A DNA stretch of 64,000 nucleotides from Microbacterium horticulturae (GTDB lineage Bacteria > Actinomycetota > Actinomycetes > Actinomycetales > Microbacteriaceae), in NCBI RefSeq assembly GCF_029094505.1, contig NZ_CP119108.1, forward strand, positions 1,922,001-1,986,000, in the 5' to 3' direction. The translations under genes and the position numbers were made by a program. Position 1 is the first letter of the stretch, and every line of letters starts with the position of its first letter. Positions 19,011 through 28,376 of this stretch are shown here, in pieces. Below the pieces are notes generated by a model. That model saw only the letters and a list, made by a program, of their open reading frames with translations. It did no database searches and was not told where the DNA came from.

Positions 19011-19852
19011 GATTCTCCTCGAGGGGATGCCGCTGTCTGCGGCAGGTCGATCACTCCGGTCTGCACGAGCTTCACGCTGCGCACCTCGCGCCCCATGAGG
19101 CGGTGCGCGAGCTGCAGGAACTCGTGTTCGGAATCACCGGTGGCTTCGTATTCGTGGCGGGCGACGGCATCCATCCCCGCGAGCAGGTCGCGTGAGACGA
19201 GCTGCCGATAGACGTCCTTCGCGGTCTCGGTGTCACTCGACACCAGCGAGACCTCGGCACCCATCACATAGCTGATGGCGCCCTCCAGGAACGGGTAGTG
19301 GGTACACCCCAGCACGAGGGTGTCGACGCCGGAGTGACGCAGCGGCGACAGGTACTCCTCGGCGACAGCGAGCACCTCCGGCGAGCCGGTGACGCCTGCC
19401 TCGACGAACTCGACGAACCTCGGACACGCCTGCGCGAACACTGTCAGGTCGGCGTTGACGCCGAGCATGTCCTGGTAGACGCCCGATCCGATCGTGCCGG
19501 CGGTGCCGATCACGCCGATGCGCTTGTTGCGCGTCGTCGACATCGCGGTGCGGGCAGCGGGTCCGATCACCTCGACGACCGGCACGTCGTATCGCTCCCG
19601 CGCGTCGCGCAGCATCGCGGCCGATGCCGTGTTGCACGCGATGACGAGCATCTTCACGCCCTCGTCGACGAGCGTGTCGAGAACCTCCAGCGAGTACCGG
19701 CGCACGTCGGCGATGGGCTTGGGTCCGTACGGCGAGTGGGCCGTGTCGCCGATGTAGCGGAGTGATTCCCGCGGCAGCAGCGCCGAGACCGCGCGGGCGA
19801 CGGTGAGTCCGCCGACCCCGGAGTCGAAGATTCCGATCGGCGCATCATTCAC
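19007..19852 (-). CDS. murI: Glutamate racemase
   Basis: Makes D-glutamate for peptidoglycan. 281 residues from a GTG start, beginning [18 protein letters not shown]. The two catalytic cysteines are C73 in ACNTAS and C183 in GCTHYP. Upstream in-frame codons lack similarity, and a TTG 4 codons earlier is a less likely alternative. First gene of the murI-rph-rdgB operon, divergent from the nicotinate phosphoribosyltransferase gene with only 40 bases between start codons, so overlapping or leaderless promoters are expected. Confidence 0.95.
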   Translation of the reverse strand: MNDAPIGIFDSGVGGLTVARAVSALLPRESLRYIGDTAHSPYGPKPIADVRRYSLEVLDTLVDEGVKMLVIACNTASAAMLRDARERYDVPVVEVIGPAARTAMSTTRNKRIGVIGTAGTIGSGVYQDMLGVNADLTVFAQACPRFVEFVEAGVTGSPEVLAVAEEYLSPLRHSGVDTLVLGCTHYPFLEGAISYVMGAEVSLVSSDTETAKDVYRQLVSRDLLAGMDAVARHEYEATGDSEHEFLQLAHRLMGREVRSVKLVQTGVIDLPQTAASPRGES

Positions 19853-19892
19853 GATCGTCAAGCCTACCTGGCGCCCCGATAAGCTGACCCGC

Positions 19893-21212
19893 ATGAGCAC
19901 GGCACTGTTCACCGACCGCTACGAGCTGACCATGTTGGACGCCGCGCTGCGCGACGGCACCGCCGCACGACGCTGTGTGTTCGAGGTGTTCACCCGGCGT
20001 TTGTCAGGCGCACGCCGGTTCGGCGTCGTGGCGGGCACCGGCCGGCTGCTGAGCCTGATCCGCGACTTCCGCTTCGACGAAGACGAGCTGCGCTTCCTTC
20101 GCGACAACAGAGTGGTGGATGCCGCCACCGTCGCCTTTCTCGAGGACTACCGGTTCACCGGGTCGGTGTCGGGCTACCGCGAGGGCGAGTTGTACTTCCC
20201 CGGGTCCCCGCTGCTGACCATCGAAGGCTCATTCGCCGAGGCGGTCGTGCTGGAGACCCTCGCACTGAGCGTGCTCAACTACGACTCCGCCGTCGCCACC
20301 GCCGCCTCGCGCATGTCGATCGCGGCCGGTGACCGTCCCTTGGCCGAGATGGGTTCACGGCGCGCCGGTGAGCACTCGGCCGTCGCGGCCGCGCGCGCCG
20401 CGTTCATCGCCGGTTTCGACGCGACGAGCAATCTCGAGGCCGGCCGTACTTGGGGAATCCCGACCATGGGCACCGCCGCACATGCCTTCACGCTTCTGCA
20501 TGACAGCGAAGAAGACGCGTTCCGCTCTCAGATCGAGGCCCTGGGGGTGGGCACCACCCTCCTCGTGGACACGTACGACATCCGCACCGGGGTCGAGACG
20601 GCCATCCGCGTGGCCGGCACCGGACTCGGCGGCGTCCGACTCGACTCCGGCGACCTGCCCATCGTCGCCGCCGAAGTGCGCACACAGCTCGACGAGCTCG
20701 GAGCCGCGGGCACGAAGATCACCGTCACCAGTGACCTGGACGAGTACGCGATAGCGACCCTCGCCGCGGCACCGGTCGACTCGTACGGCGTGGGCACGTC
20801 GCTGGTCACCGGCTCGGGGACGCCGACCGCCGGCATGGTTTACAAGCTCGTAGCGCGCCAGGAAGGCTCCGGCTCGTGGGTCTCCGTCGCGAAGGCGTCG
20901 ACCGACAAGGCGTCGAAGGGCGGTCGCAAGGCGGCATTCCGCACCCTCGACGCGGGGACGGCGACACAGGAACTCATCTCCGTGTCTGACGGCTTCGAAC
21001 AGATGCCTGCGACCTCCGAGTACCCCGATTCGCGGCCGCTGCAGGCCACCTTCGTGTCGCGCGGCGACATCGACACCTCCTTCGAGGGAGCAGATGGCGT
21101 CGCAGCCGCGCGCGCGCACCATGCGCGCGTGCGCGAGGAGCTGCCGGTACGGGCCCTGGCCCTCAGCCGCGCCGACCCTGCGATCCCGACGGTCTATGTC
21201 GAGATCGCGTGA
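19893..21212 (+). CDS. pncB: Nicotinate phosphoribosyltransferase
   Basis: Converts nicotinate and PRPP to NaMN in NAD salvage. 439 residues; starts [21 protein letters not shown], the family signature, and contains [20 protein letters not shown] (catalytic His region, about 149-168), [12 protein letters not shown] and VRLDSGDL (about 248-255). The C-terminus is the long actinobacterial form. The first ATG with similarity is at 19893. Converges on the DUF3039 gene three bases after its stop. Confidence 0.95.
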   Translation: MSTALFTDRYELTMLDAALRDGTAARRCVFEVFTRRLSGARRFGVVAGTGRLLSLIRDFRFDEDELRFLRDNRVVDAATVAFLEDYRFTGSVSGYREGELYFPGSPLLTIEGSFAEAVVLETLALSVLNYDSAVATAASRMSIAAGDRPLAEMGSRRAGEHSAVAAARAAFIAGFDATSNLEAGRTWGIPTMGTAAHAFTLLHDSEEDAFRSQIEALGVGTTLLVDTYDIRTGVETAIRVAGTGLGGVRLDSGDLPIVAAEVRTQLDELGAAGTKITVTSDLDEYAIATLAAAPVDSYGVGTSLVTGSGTPTAGMVYKLVARQEGSGSWVSVAKASTDKASKGGRKAAFRTLDAGTATQELISVSDGFEQMPATSEYPDSRPLQATFVSRGDIDTSFEGADGVAAARAHHARVREELPVRALALSRADPAIPTVYVEIA

Positions 21213-21215
21213 GCC

Positions 21216-21482
21216 TCAGGCGCGCAGACCCTCGTAGATCTCCTTGCAGGTCGGGCAGACCGGGAACTTCTCGGGATCGCGGCCCGGTGTCCACTTCTTG
21301 CCGCACAGCGCGCGCACCGGCTTGCCGGTGAGCGCAGACTCGAGGATCTTCTCCTTCTGCACATAGTGCGAGAAGCGCTCGTGATCGCCGGGCTCGATGC
21401 TCTCCTCACGGATGAGCTCCTCGAGCTCACGGTCGAGAGTGGCGATACCGCCCTGGTCGGGGCTTTCGATCGGCGTGCTCAT
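21216..21482 (-). CDS. DUF3039 small zinc-binding-type protein
   Basis: 88 residues, conserved in actinobacteria and of unknown role. Potential metal ligands are C60, C76 and C79 (ALCGKKW and VCPTC) together with H34 and H39, suggesting a small zinc ribbon. The acidic N-terminal helix (DRELEELIREE) is typical. Separated from the ABC permease gene upstream by 41 bases, so it could be cotranscribed at the end of that minus-strand unit. Confidence 0.88.
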   Translation of the reverse strand: MSTPIESPDQGGIATLDRELEELIREESIEPGDHERFSHYVQKEKILESALTGKPVRALCGKKWTPGRDPEKFPVCPTCKEIYEGLRA

Positions 21483-21523
21483 GAACGCCAAGTCTAGTCG
21501 CGCGCGCCGTGGACCGGGCGCGT

Positions 21524-23071
21524 TCACGCGGCCTCGGCGAGCTCGAGCAACCGCGTTCCGCGCCGCTCGAACACCGCGGCGCCGATTCCGAGGCCCAGCG
21601 CCAGCGTCACGACGCCGATCGCGATGCCGCCCCACATGGCCACGTCGACGTACCGGCGCTCGTCGAGCGACAGCCACCCCCACCACAGCACCGGAGCCGA
21701 TACGAGCAGACTCGCCAGCAGAACTATCCCCTGCGCGAGCACCCCGCCCGATCCGGTGCGCTCGGGTTGACGGAACGGGCTGTCACCGGGACGCGTGACC
21801 GGAGACGGGGCTGCGGCCGAGGCGATGCTCGAGAGCCCGAGCCCGCCCAGAAACAGCGTCGCGCACACGCCCACCATGACCGGCGCGATCGCCCAGTCTC
21901 CGTGCAGGCCGACCGACACGGGGATCACGACCGCGAGCACGACGACACCGATCACCGCAACCGGCACGATACGTCCGACGCGGTCGGAGATGCCCCGCAC
22001 GCCGCTGGCCAGATGCACCCAGATCGCCGTGGAGTCATAGGCGAGGTCGTTGTGCGGCAGCCACCCGAAGAAGAGCGCCAGAATCGGGGCGGGAACAAGG
22101 ACCACCCAGGTGAAGGGCAGACCGATGATGAGCAGCGGAACCATCGCCACCGCCGCGATGATCGGAAGCACCGCCAGGTTCGCGAGGTAACGCAGATCGG
22201 TGAGCCAGTACAGCAGGCTTCGCGCAGCCACCGCTCCACCGGGGGTGCTCGGGGTGACGGCGAACCAGCCGAGGCCGCCGATCCCGCGAGCCACGGCAGG
22301 CGGCTCCACGGTCCGCAGCGCGCGGTGGACGAGTCCCCACCAGGCAGCAGCCAGCAGCGCCACCGTCACAAGAGCCACCACGAGCGACAGTGCGCCCGTC
22401 CGCCAGGGCAGCGCCCATGCTGCGCCGAACGGTGTCCGGGCGAGGATGTGCACCGCTTCCACCAATGCGTGCGGGACGTGCCCGTTCCAGCGCAGCGAGA
22501 CGAGGAAGACGGCCACCGGAACGACGAGGACGAGCACTCCGACCACCAGGACGCCGGTGAGTTCTCGCGAGCGGCGCGGCGCAAGGAACATCGTGGCGAG
22601 CGCGCGGAAGACACGAGCGGCCAGGAGGCAGGTGACGGTCCCGAGCACGGCCGCCCCCACTGCGGCGGGCCACGCCACTCCTCGTCGGATCCACAGGACC
22701 GCGAGACACACGGCCAATGCTGTCTCCGCAAGGACGGGCACTGTCAGCATGCCGGACGCAGCCAACGTCGCCGCGAGCCGCCCCGATCGCAGTCCGAAGC
22801 CGCGGAAAGCCCGTGGGTCCAGGGGATCCGTCGTCCCTGTGAGCAGTGGGGCCACGACGAAACCGAGGGTGATAGCACTCCCGCTGAGCACGGTGACCAC
22901 GCCGGCGGTGGCGGCGCCCGCCGTCTGCAGCTGCAGCAGCCCCCAGCATCCGATCACCACGGCGACCGCCAGTACCAGCAGCGCCAGCGTCCTCCCAACG
23001 GCCGCGCCCGCGCCCCGACGGAGCGGGGCCACCAGGACCGCGAGCCTCAGTCGGAGAATCCGTGCAGCCAC
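21524..23071 (-). CDS. ABC transporter permease subunit
   Basis: 515 residues, strongly hydrophobic with at least 12 predicted membrane segments and no soluble domain, the arrangement of ABC-2-type exporter permeases with duplicated halves. The GTG start at 23071 lies 25 bases inside the upstream ATPase gene, which indicates coupled translation and supports the pairing. Substrate is unknown; the family is poorly characterised and I recognise no specific transporter. Confidence 0.8.
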   Translation of the reverse strand: MAARILRLRLAVLVAPLRRGAGAAVGRTLALLVLAVAVVIGCWGLLQLQTAGAATAGVVTVLSGSAITLGFVVAPLLTGTTDPLDPRAFRGFGLRSGRLAATLAASGMLTVPVLAETALAVCLAVLWIRRGVAWPAAVGAAVLGTVTCLLAARVFRALATMFLAPRRSRELTGVLVVGVLVLVVPVAVFLVSLRWNGHVPHALVEAVHILARTPFGAAWALPWRTGALSLVVALVTVALLAAAWWGLVHRALRTVEPPAVARGIGGLGWFAVTPSTPGGAVAARSLLYWLTDLRYLANLAVLPIIAAVAMVPLLIIGLPFTWVVLVPAPILALFFGWLPHNDLAYDSTAIWVHLASGVRGISDRVGRIVPVAVIGVVVLAVVIPVSVGLHGDWAIAPVMVGVCATLFLGGLGLSSIASAAAPSPVTRPGDSPFRQPERTGSGGVLAQGIVLLASLLVSAPVLWWGWLSLDERRYVDVAMWGGIAIGVVTLALGLGIGAAVFERRGTRLLELAEAA

Positions 23072-24372
23072 TCCAGGCCCTCCACATCGCTGAGCCCGCC
23101 GGCCAGCTGCAGGAATCGCTGCTCGAGCGTCAGCTCACCGCGCACCTCGTCGATGCTGCCCTCGGCGAGCACCTGCCCGGCGACGATCACCGCGACGCGT
23201 GCGCAGACGCGCTCGATCAGCTCCATGCCGTGACTGGAGAGGATGACGGTGCCGCCATGGTCCACATAGGTGGTGAGGATCTCGAGGATCACCGCTGACG
23301 AGACCGGGTCGACGGCCTCGAACGGCTCGTCAAGGACGAGCAGGCGCGGCGAGTGGAGCAGGGCACCCGCGAGCATGACCTTCTTCGTCATGCCGGCCGA
23401 ATAGTCCGATACGGGGCGTCGCAGTGCTTCGACCATGTCGAAGGCGCGCGCGAGGTCGGCGATGCGGGCGTTGACGATCCCGGCATCCAGCCCCCGCAGC
23501 ATCCCGGTGTAGAAGAGCAGCTGACGGCCGGTGAGCCGATCGAAGGTACGCAGCCGATCCGGCAGCACGCCGATCATCCGACTGATCTCGCGGGGATGCC
23601 GGCGCAGGTCCACCCCGCCGATCTCGATCGATCCTTGATCAGGGCGCAGCAGGCCCGAGATCATCGACAGAGTCGTCGTCTTCCCCGCGCCGTTCGGTCC
23701 GAGGATGCCGTAGAACGCGCCGGCCGGAACGGTCAAGTCGATGCCGCCCACCGCTGCGGTCGAGCCGAACGATTTGACCAGGCCCCGGATGACGACGGCC
23801 GGGACGTCCGAGTGCGGTTCAGCAAGCGGTTCAGCCGTCGGTGGGGCGCCCGCCTGGGGCTCGGCCTCGATCGCTTCCGGCGCGACCTCCCCGCGAGTGT
23901 CCGATTCCTGCGCAGGCACATCCTCGGGGACGGGCCCGGCTTCTTCCTCCGGTTCGGGCTCGGGTTCCAGCTCCGGTTCGGGTTCAGGTTCGGGCTCGGG
24001 TTCCAGCCCTGGTTCGGGTTCAGGTTCCGGTTCGGGCTCGGGTTCCAGCTCCGGTCCGGGCTCCGGCCCCGATTCAGGCTCCGGTTCGGATGTCGGCAGC
24101 GGAGGCTTGGGAGGTACCACGATGTCGTCCAGCCGGCCCTGCGGGAGGTGCGTCGACGTCGGCAGCGGAGGTTTGGGAGGGATCACGATGCCGTCGATCG
24201 AGGTGACGGCGGCCCCCGACGATGCGGGATCAGAGGCGCGCTTCTTCGCCTTACGCGGCGTGCGGGGCTTACGCGGCGCTGACGCGACCGGCGCGTCGAA
24301 CTCCCCCGCATCGGGCGAGGCCTGGGCAGTCGCCGAGCGTGGACCGCGTGGCACCGGAAGAGAGGCTGTCAC
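23047..24372 (-). CDS. ABC transporter ATPase with long Glu-Pro-rich N-terminal region
   Basis: 441 residues. The C-terminal ABC domain (about 193-430) has Walker A GPNGAGKT, signature-like DYSAGMTKK (atypical of LSGGQ but common in ABC-2 drug/antibiotic exporters), Walker B LLVLDEP and an H-loop SSHGME. The first ~190 residues are not an ABC fold: a basic Pro/Lys segment, two copies of a 9-residue motif (PPKPPLPTS), and a tract of alternating Glu-Pro. The tract is encoded by an imperfect hexanucleotide repeat. It overlaps and is coupled to the permease gene. Confidence 0.88.
   Translation of the reverse strand: MTASLPVPRGPRSATAQASPDAGEFDAPVASAPRKPRTPRKAKKRASDPASSGAAVTSIDGIVIPPKPPLPTSTHLPQGRLDDIVVPPKPPLPTSEPEPESGPEPGPELEPEPEPEPEPEPGLEPEPEPEPEPELEPEPEPEEEAGPVPEDVPAQESDTRGEVAPEAIEAEPQAGAPPTAEPLAEPHSDVPAVVIRGLVKSFGSTAAVGGIDLTVPAGAFYGILGPNGAGKTTTLSMISGLLRPDQGSIEIGGVDLRRHPREISRMIGVLPDRLRTFDRLTGRQLLFYTGMLRGLDAGIVNARIADLARAFDMVEALRRPVSDYSAGMTKKVMLAGALLHSPRLLVLDEPFEAVDPVSSAVILEILTTYVDHGGTVILSSHGMELIERVCARVAVIVAGQVLAEGSIDEVRGELTLEQRFLQLAGGLSDVEGLEWLHGFSD
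23951..24090 (-). repeat. Imperfect hexanucleotide tandem repeat encoding Glu-Pro dipeptides
   Basis: The plus strand shows a run of GGTTCC/GGTTCG/GGCTCG-type hexamers, giving EP or EPE units in the minus-strand ATPase gene. Units are imperfect but keep a period of six, so unit gain or loss would stay in frame. Confidence 0.75.
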
Positions 24373-24557
24373 CGGTCCAACGTATCAACGGTGCCCCTGT
24401 GAGACACCCTGTGAACCCGCCGTGTCCTTCGCGACGAAACAGAACATCCCCTGTGATTGCCGAGAGTCTTCAGCAACGTTCGCTACCATGGGCAAAGCAC
24501 GACGGGGTGTCTCGCCGGCATGGCCGGGATCCCAGACACAGACTCCAGGAGCTGATA

Positions 24558-25250
24558 GTGACTGTTCAGACCGTCATCCTCGCGGCAGGTATGGGCTCGC
24601 GTCTCGGGCGCAGCCTGCCCAAGTCGCTGACCAAGCTCAACGACGGCCGCTCGATCATGGGCCAGCAGCATGACAATCTGCATGCTGCGTTCGGGCAAGA
24701 CGTGCGCATCACCACGATCGTCGGCTACCGTGCCGAGACGATCGTCGAGGCCTTCCCGAAGGCGGACTACGTCTACAACGACCGCTACGACCAGACGAAC
24801 ACCTCGAAGAGCCTCGTGCGGGGGCTTTCGGCGACCGGCCGGGGCGGCGTGCTCTGGATGAACGGCGACGTCGTCTTCGATCCGCGCATCCTCGGCCGCG
24901 CGATCCCGCTCATCGAGGCGGATCGCTCGTTCGTCGCGGTGAACACGTCAAAGGTCAGCGACGAAGAGGTCAAGTACACGGTTGCTGCCGACGGCTCCAT
25001 CAAGGAGCTCTCCAAGACCGTCGTCGGTGGCATCGGCGAGGCGATCGGCATCAACTACATCTCCAGTCGAGACAAGAAGGCTCTGATCCGTCAGCTGCAC
25101 CGCGTCGACGACCAGGACTATTTCGAGCGCGGCCTCGAGCTGGCCATCCTCGAAGACGGCCTGAAGCTCGTTCCGCTGGACATCTCCGATCTCTACGCGG
25201 TCGAGGTCGACTTCGCCGAAGACCTCGATCGGGCCAATCTCTACGTCTGA
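24558..25250 (+). CDS. Sugar/choline-phosphate nucleotidyltransferase-like protein
   Basis: 230 residues, Rossmann-like NTP transferase. The N-terminal signature VILAAGMGSRLGRSLPKSL (about 5-23) is the nucleotide-binding loop, and WMNGDVVFD supplies the metal-binding Asp. The length and layout fit the LicC/phosphocholine cytidylyltransferase-type branch, but other NDP-sugar enzymes cannot be excluded. GTG start with AGGAG 6 bases upstream; the preceding 185 bases contain no gene. The stop (25248-25250) abuts the next start. May supply an activated headgroup for wall-polymer decoration. Confidence 0.8.
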   Translation: MTVQTVILAAGMGSRLGRSLPKSLTKLNDGRSIMGQQHDNLHAAFGQDVRITTIVGYRAETIVEAFPKADYVYNDRYDQTNTSKSLVRGLSATGRGGVLWMNGDVVFDPRILGRAIPLIEADRSFVAVNTSKVSDEEVKYTVAADGSIKELSKTVVGGIGEAIGINYISSRDKKALIRQLHRVDDQDYFERGLELAILEDGLKLVPLDISDLYAVEVDFAEDLDRANLYV

Positions 25251-25253
25251 GTG

Positions 25254-26186
25254 ATGGCCAGGCGGGTCCACCGCATCGACTCGCTGCCCGACGATGCGCC
25301 GTGGTCAGGTGGTCTACCGCCTGAGGGCTCTCCTGAACATCCCCTGCCCGTGCGCGCGCTCGATCGTGTCCTGGCGATCCAGCGCCCCGCGGTGCTCGCG
25401 CACCTGAGGAGCATCCGGCTGCGGCATCCCGATGCCACCCCGGCGCAGATCGTGCGCATCCTCGAGAGGCGCTATCTGACGACGGTCACGGCCAGCGGGG
25501 CCGCTGTCGGAGCCACGGCGGTCATCCCAGCGGTCACGACCGGCGTCACACTGGCTCTCAGCGGGGTGGAGACCTTCGGGTTCGTTGAAGCCACCGCCCT
25601 GTTCGCACAGTCTCTCGCCGAGGTGCATGGCATCCGTGTCGACGACCCCGACCGTGCACGCGCCCTCGTGCTGACGCTCATGCTGGGGTCCGAAGGCGTC
25701 GATCTTCTCGCCCAGCTCGCTCGCCAGGCGACAGGCAAGGGCCCGTCGCGTGGCGCCTACTGGGGCGAACTCGTCACCAAGTCGCTCCCCCGGGCAGCAC
25801 TCGGCCCTCTCGTCGACCGGCTCAAGAACACGTTCGTCCACCGGTTCGCCATCGCGGGAGGAACATCGTTCGTCGGCAAGGCACTCCCGTTCGGCGTCGG
25901 TGCCGTCGTCGGCGGCGCCGGAAACGGCATCCTCGGCCGTCGGGTCGTGGTCGGCGCACGCCGCGCATTCGGCCCTCCGCCGGCACACATCCCCCGGGAG
26001 GTCGAACCCCGCGCGGACGCACGACGGGTCGAAGACATCGTCGGTGGGAGGCTTCGCGGAGCGGGCCGAGCCGTGGGCGGCGCCGCCACGCGAGCCGCAC
26101 ACGCCGTCGGCACTGCTGCACACCGCGCTCGCATCCCCCGCGACTCCACAGACCGCGGAGATCACTCCGCCGCTGGCAAGGACTGA
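25254..26186 (+). CDS. Hypothetical protein with hydrophobic Gly/Ala-rich core (EcsC-like?)
   Basis: 310 residues. Hydrophilic N-terminus (1-75), a small-residue hydrophobic stretch (about 76-110), a helical middle part, another Gly-rich hydrophobic stretch near 200-225 (ALPFGVGAVVGGAGNGILG), and an Arg/Ala-rich tail. The Gly-rich pair resembles EcsC-domain proteins, but the match is weak and function is unknown. A GTG at 25251 directly after the previous stop and an ATG at 25254 are both usable; coupling with the nucleotidyltransferase gene is likely. Confidence 0.65.
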   Translation: MARRVHRIDSLPDDAPWSGGLPPEGSPEHPLPVRALDRVLAIQRPAVLAHLRSIRLRHPDATPAQIVRILERRYLTTVTASGAAVGATAVIPAVTTGVTLALSGVETFGFVEATALFAQSLAEVHGIRVDDPDRARALVLTLMLGSEGVDLLAQLARQATGKGPSRGAYWGELVTKSLPRAALGPLVDRLKNTFVHRFAIAGGTSFVGKALPFGVGAVVGGAGNGILGRRVVVGARRAFGPPPAHIPREVEPRADARRVEDIVGGRLRGAGRAVGGAATRAAHAVGTAAHRARIPRDSTDRGDHSAAGKD

Positions 26187-26208
26187 GTCGGGCGAGCTCA
26201 CGCGAGCC

Positions 26209-26398
26209 TCAGTGCGGTTGCCACATCGACACGAGCGGACCGTCGACCGCGCGGGTCACGTCGGCCACCGTGATCTCGTCCGAACTCTGTGCGAGACCGC
26301 CTCGGTCTCGCAGATGGGGTCTGCCGTACAGCCGCATTGGCCGCCGCTGGTTCCTCCCCAGCATCCCCTGCGCCTCCGCCGTCCACAGAGCGACGCTG
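26209..26398 (-). pseudogene. Decayed C-terminal part of an Rrf2-family regulator
   Basis: The minus-strand frame ending with TGA at 26209 reads DEITVADVTRAVDGPL near its end, which matches the conserved Rrf2-family segment after the winged helix (ITLADVVRAVDGPL). Further upstream AEAQGM and RGG-LA recall the Rrf2 helix-turn-helix and the GGYRLA motif, but spacing is short and the Tyr-Arg of GGYRLA is missing. The N-terminal helix is absent. It occupies most of the only sizeable gap around here. A very short functional gene cannot be ruled out. Confidence 0.45.
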
Positions 26399-26451
26399 TG
26401 CTGTCGCCGAACGCGGCTTCGGCGTCCGTACCCGTCCCTAGCGTCGGCATC

Positions 26452-26778
26452 ATGTCGCATCCCACAACTGATCGCCTCTCCCCCGCCCGTCCCGTTCCCT
26501 GGCGCGTCGACCACCTCTACGACACGCATGCGCTCGTGACGAACGTCGGCGGTGAGCCGCTCGACTTCGTCCGCGCGTTGGTGAGGACGGGACCAGATAG
26601 ACAGAGCCACCACTGGGGCCAGATGCTCCCCGGAGAGACCGCCGAACTGTGTCTGTGCAGGTTCGATCCGGAGCGCACCGCCGTCACGATCGCGTGGTTC
26701 CGTCCCGGAGACGGCGGTGAGTTCGCCTGGTGTTTCGGCCTTTCGGAGCCCGACGAGACCACTGCGGGGCGACAATGA
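26452..26778 (+). CDS. Small hypothetical protein (108 aa)
   Basis: 108 residues starting SHPTTDRLSPARPVPWRV, no signal peptide or TM segment. The composition (WRVDHLYDTHALVTNVGG, EFAWCF near the end) looks like a small beta-rich protein and codon use matches neighbours. I do not recognise the family. The next gene starts four bases after its stop, suggesting co-expression. Confidence 0.55.
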   Translation: MSHPTTDRLSPARPVPWRVDHLYDTHALVTNVGGEPLDFVRALVRTGPDRQSHHWGQMLPGETAELCLCRFDPERTAVTIAWFRPGDGGEFAWCFGLSEPDETTAGRQ

Positions 26779-26782
26779 GGGC

Positions 26783-27013
26783 ATGGGACTTTTCGCCTCT
26801 CAACCTGAGAACCCCTTCGAGTGGGCCGGCCTGCCCTCCGAACCGCTCGGTCCGCACAACGACGCCGAGCTGCTGGAGACGCCGCCGGTCGACCCGTACG
26901 CCATCTCGACGTCGGGAGGTTCTACGTCCATCGCCAACGACGTGGTGGATGCCGCGCCCGGCGACACCGCAGGCCAGGACGGCGACGTCGCAGCAACCGG
27001 CGACGACGACTGA
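26783..27013 (+). CDS. Small acidic hypothetical protein (76 aa)
   Basis: 76 residues with a GAGGG ribosome site close to the ATG. The N-terminal motif MGLFASQPENPFEWAGLP is followed by an acidic, low-complexity C-terminus ending in DDD. No recognised domain, no membrane segment. It lies four bases after the previous gene, probably in the same transcript. Function unknown. Confidence 0.55.
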   Translation: MGLFASQPENPFEWAGLPSEPLGPHNDAELLETPPVDPYAISTSGGSTSIANDVVDAAPGDTAGQDGDVAATGDDD

Positions 27014-27109
27014 CCGTCCGGACTGCATCGGTTCCTCCACAGGTCACCGGTTCTCCACAGATCCGCGAAACACGGTCCACGGGGCCGTGACGATGTCCAG
27101 CATGGAGTG

Positions 27110-28345
27110 ATGGACACCGCAGAACAGCCCACCATCCTTCATTCCGCCTCGGGCGCCGACTTCCTCTCGACCGTCCCGGCGATCGCCGGCCGGACGATGA
27201 CCGACAGCGTCGCCATCATCCCGTTCACCGGCAAGCGGACCTTCGGTCTGATGCGCATCGATCTCCCGCCCGCCGAGGCTGGGGGCGACGTGCATGACCG
27301 CATCGCCTCGATCGCCCTGGGCGCCCTGAGCCGCATCGACTGGTGCGACGGTGTGATGTTCGTCGTCTATGCAGAAGACACGTTTCCGGCTGCGTTCACC
27401 GGGCACGATGGTTTCGTCGAACGTCTTGCAGATCGCTTCGAAGAGGGCGGCTTCGCCGTCAAAGACGCGTTCTGCGTCGCCGCAGACGGATGGGCCAGCT
27501 GGTACGAGCCCCACCCGCCGTTCGACGGGCACGATATCGACGAGATCTCGCAGAGCCCCGTCGGGGCCCAGGCCGCGCGCCTCCACGACGAGCAGGAGAC
27601 TCCCGCCTTCGATCGTGAGGGTGCGCTGCCGGCGGCCGATCCGACCCTCACCGCCACGCTGACCGCGGCGGTCGACGATCTGCTCACCGACGCGACCGAG
27701 CGCAACGCCTTCGGCGTGCGCATTGCGACGTCCCTGCCCGATCCGATCGACTTCGTCGAGACCCTGCTCCGGCGGGACGCCGACGACACACCCGTGTCAG
27801 TGCTGTCCCGGCTGGCGGCTCTCAGCGTGAATCGTGCGTACCGCGACGTCATGATGCTGCAGATGGCATTCGGTCGGAAGGTCGGACGGCGCGCACGCGC
27901 CGAGAACGACCGCTGGCTGGACCTGCAGCGGGGCAGCGGCAAGACGATGGACGAGGTCGTTCAAGCCGAGTTGGGGGCGGCCGACAACCAGACGACGTCG
28001 GAGATGGGCGAGCTCATCATCGGTGAACGCAGCACCAAGCCTCGGCCAGCACGCGTCCGCCGTGCAATCGGAATCCTCGCACGCACGATCGCCCACCTTC
28101 CGCCCGATCTGCGTCCCGACCTCCTCTGCATGCTCGCCTGGCTGCACTGGTCTCTCGGCGCCAGCACGGCGGCCGCAGCCCATGTCGATGCAGCCCTCGC
28201 GATCGATCCCGCCCACGGCATGGCACGGATCGTCCATACTCTGATCGCCACCAACAAGATCCCCCAGTGGGTCTTCGCGCACTACAACGACGCCGGCGCT
28301 GGGCTTCGTGCGGCGACGCCACCGCGGGTGCCCTCCTCGGTATGA
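27110..28345 (+). CDS. DUF4192-family protein
   Basis: 411 residues, actinobacterial DUF4192 family of unknown function. N-terminal region ILHSASGADFLSTVPAIAGRTMTDSVAII is the recognisable start of the family; two related halves follow, with W- and D-rich motifs and a helical, TPR-like C-terminus (LRPDLLCMLAWLHWSLG, AHVDAALAIDPAHGMAR). GGAG at 27104-27107 is close to the ATG; a GTG one codon earlier is the alternative. Preceded by two copies of a CTCCACAG motif at 27029-27060. Confidence 0.85.
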   Translation: MDTAEQPTILHSASGADFLSTVPAIAGRTMTDSVAIIPFTGKRTFGLMRIDLPPAEAGGDVHDRIASIALGALSRIDWCDGVMFVVYAEDTFPAAFTGHDGFVERLADRFEEGGFAVKDAFCVAADGWASWYEPHPPFDGHDIDEISQSPVGAQAARLHDEQETPAFDREGALPAADPTLTATLTAAVDDLLTDATERNAFGVRIATSLPDPIDFVETLLRRDADDTPVSVLSRLAALSVNRAYRDVMMLQMAFGRKVGRRARAENDRWLDLQRGSGKTMDEVVQAELGAADNQTTSEMGELIIGERSTKPRPARVRRAIGILARTIAHLPPDLRPDLLCMLAWLHWSLGASTAAAAHVDAALAIDPAHGMARIVHTLIATNKIPQWVFAHYNDAGAGLRAATPPRVPSSV

Positions 28346-28376
28346 CGGCATCGCATCGGCATGGGATGATCGAGGG

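Noticed and set aside
23951..24090. CRISPR-like or VNTR array
   Set aside because: Unit is a 6-bp in-frame coding repeat with no spacers.
27044..27586. Minus-strand 180-codon frame under the DUF4192 gene
   Set aside because: Antisense shadow without homology; the plus-strand gene is clear.
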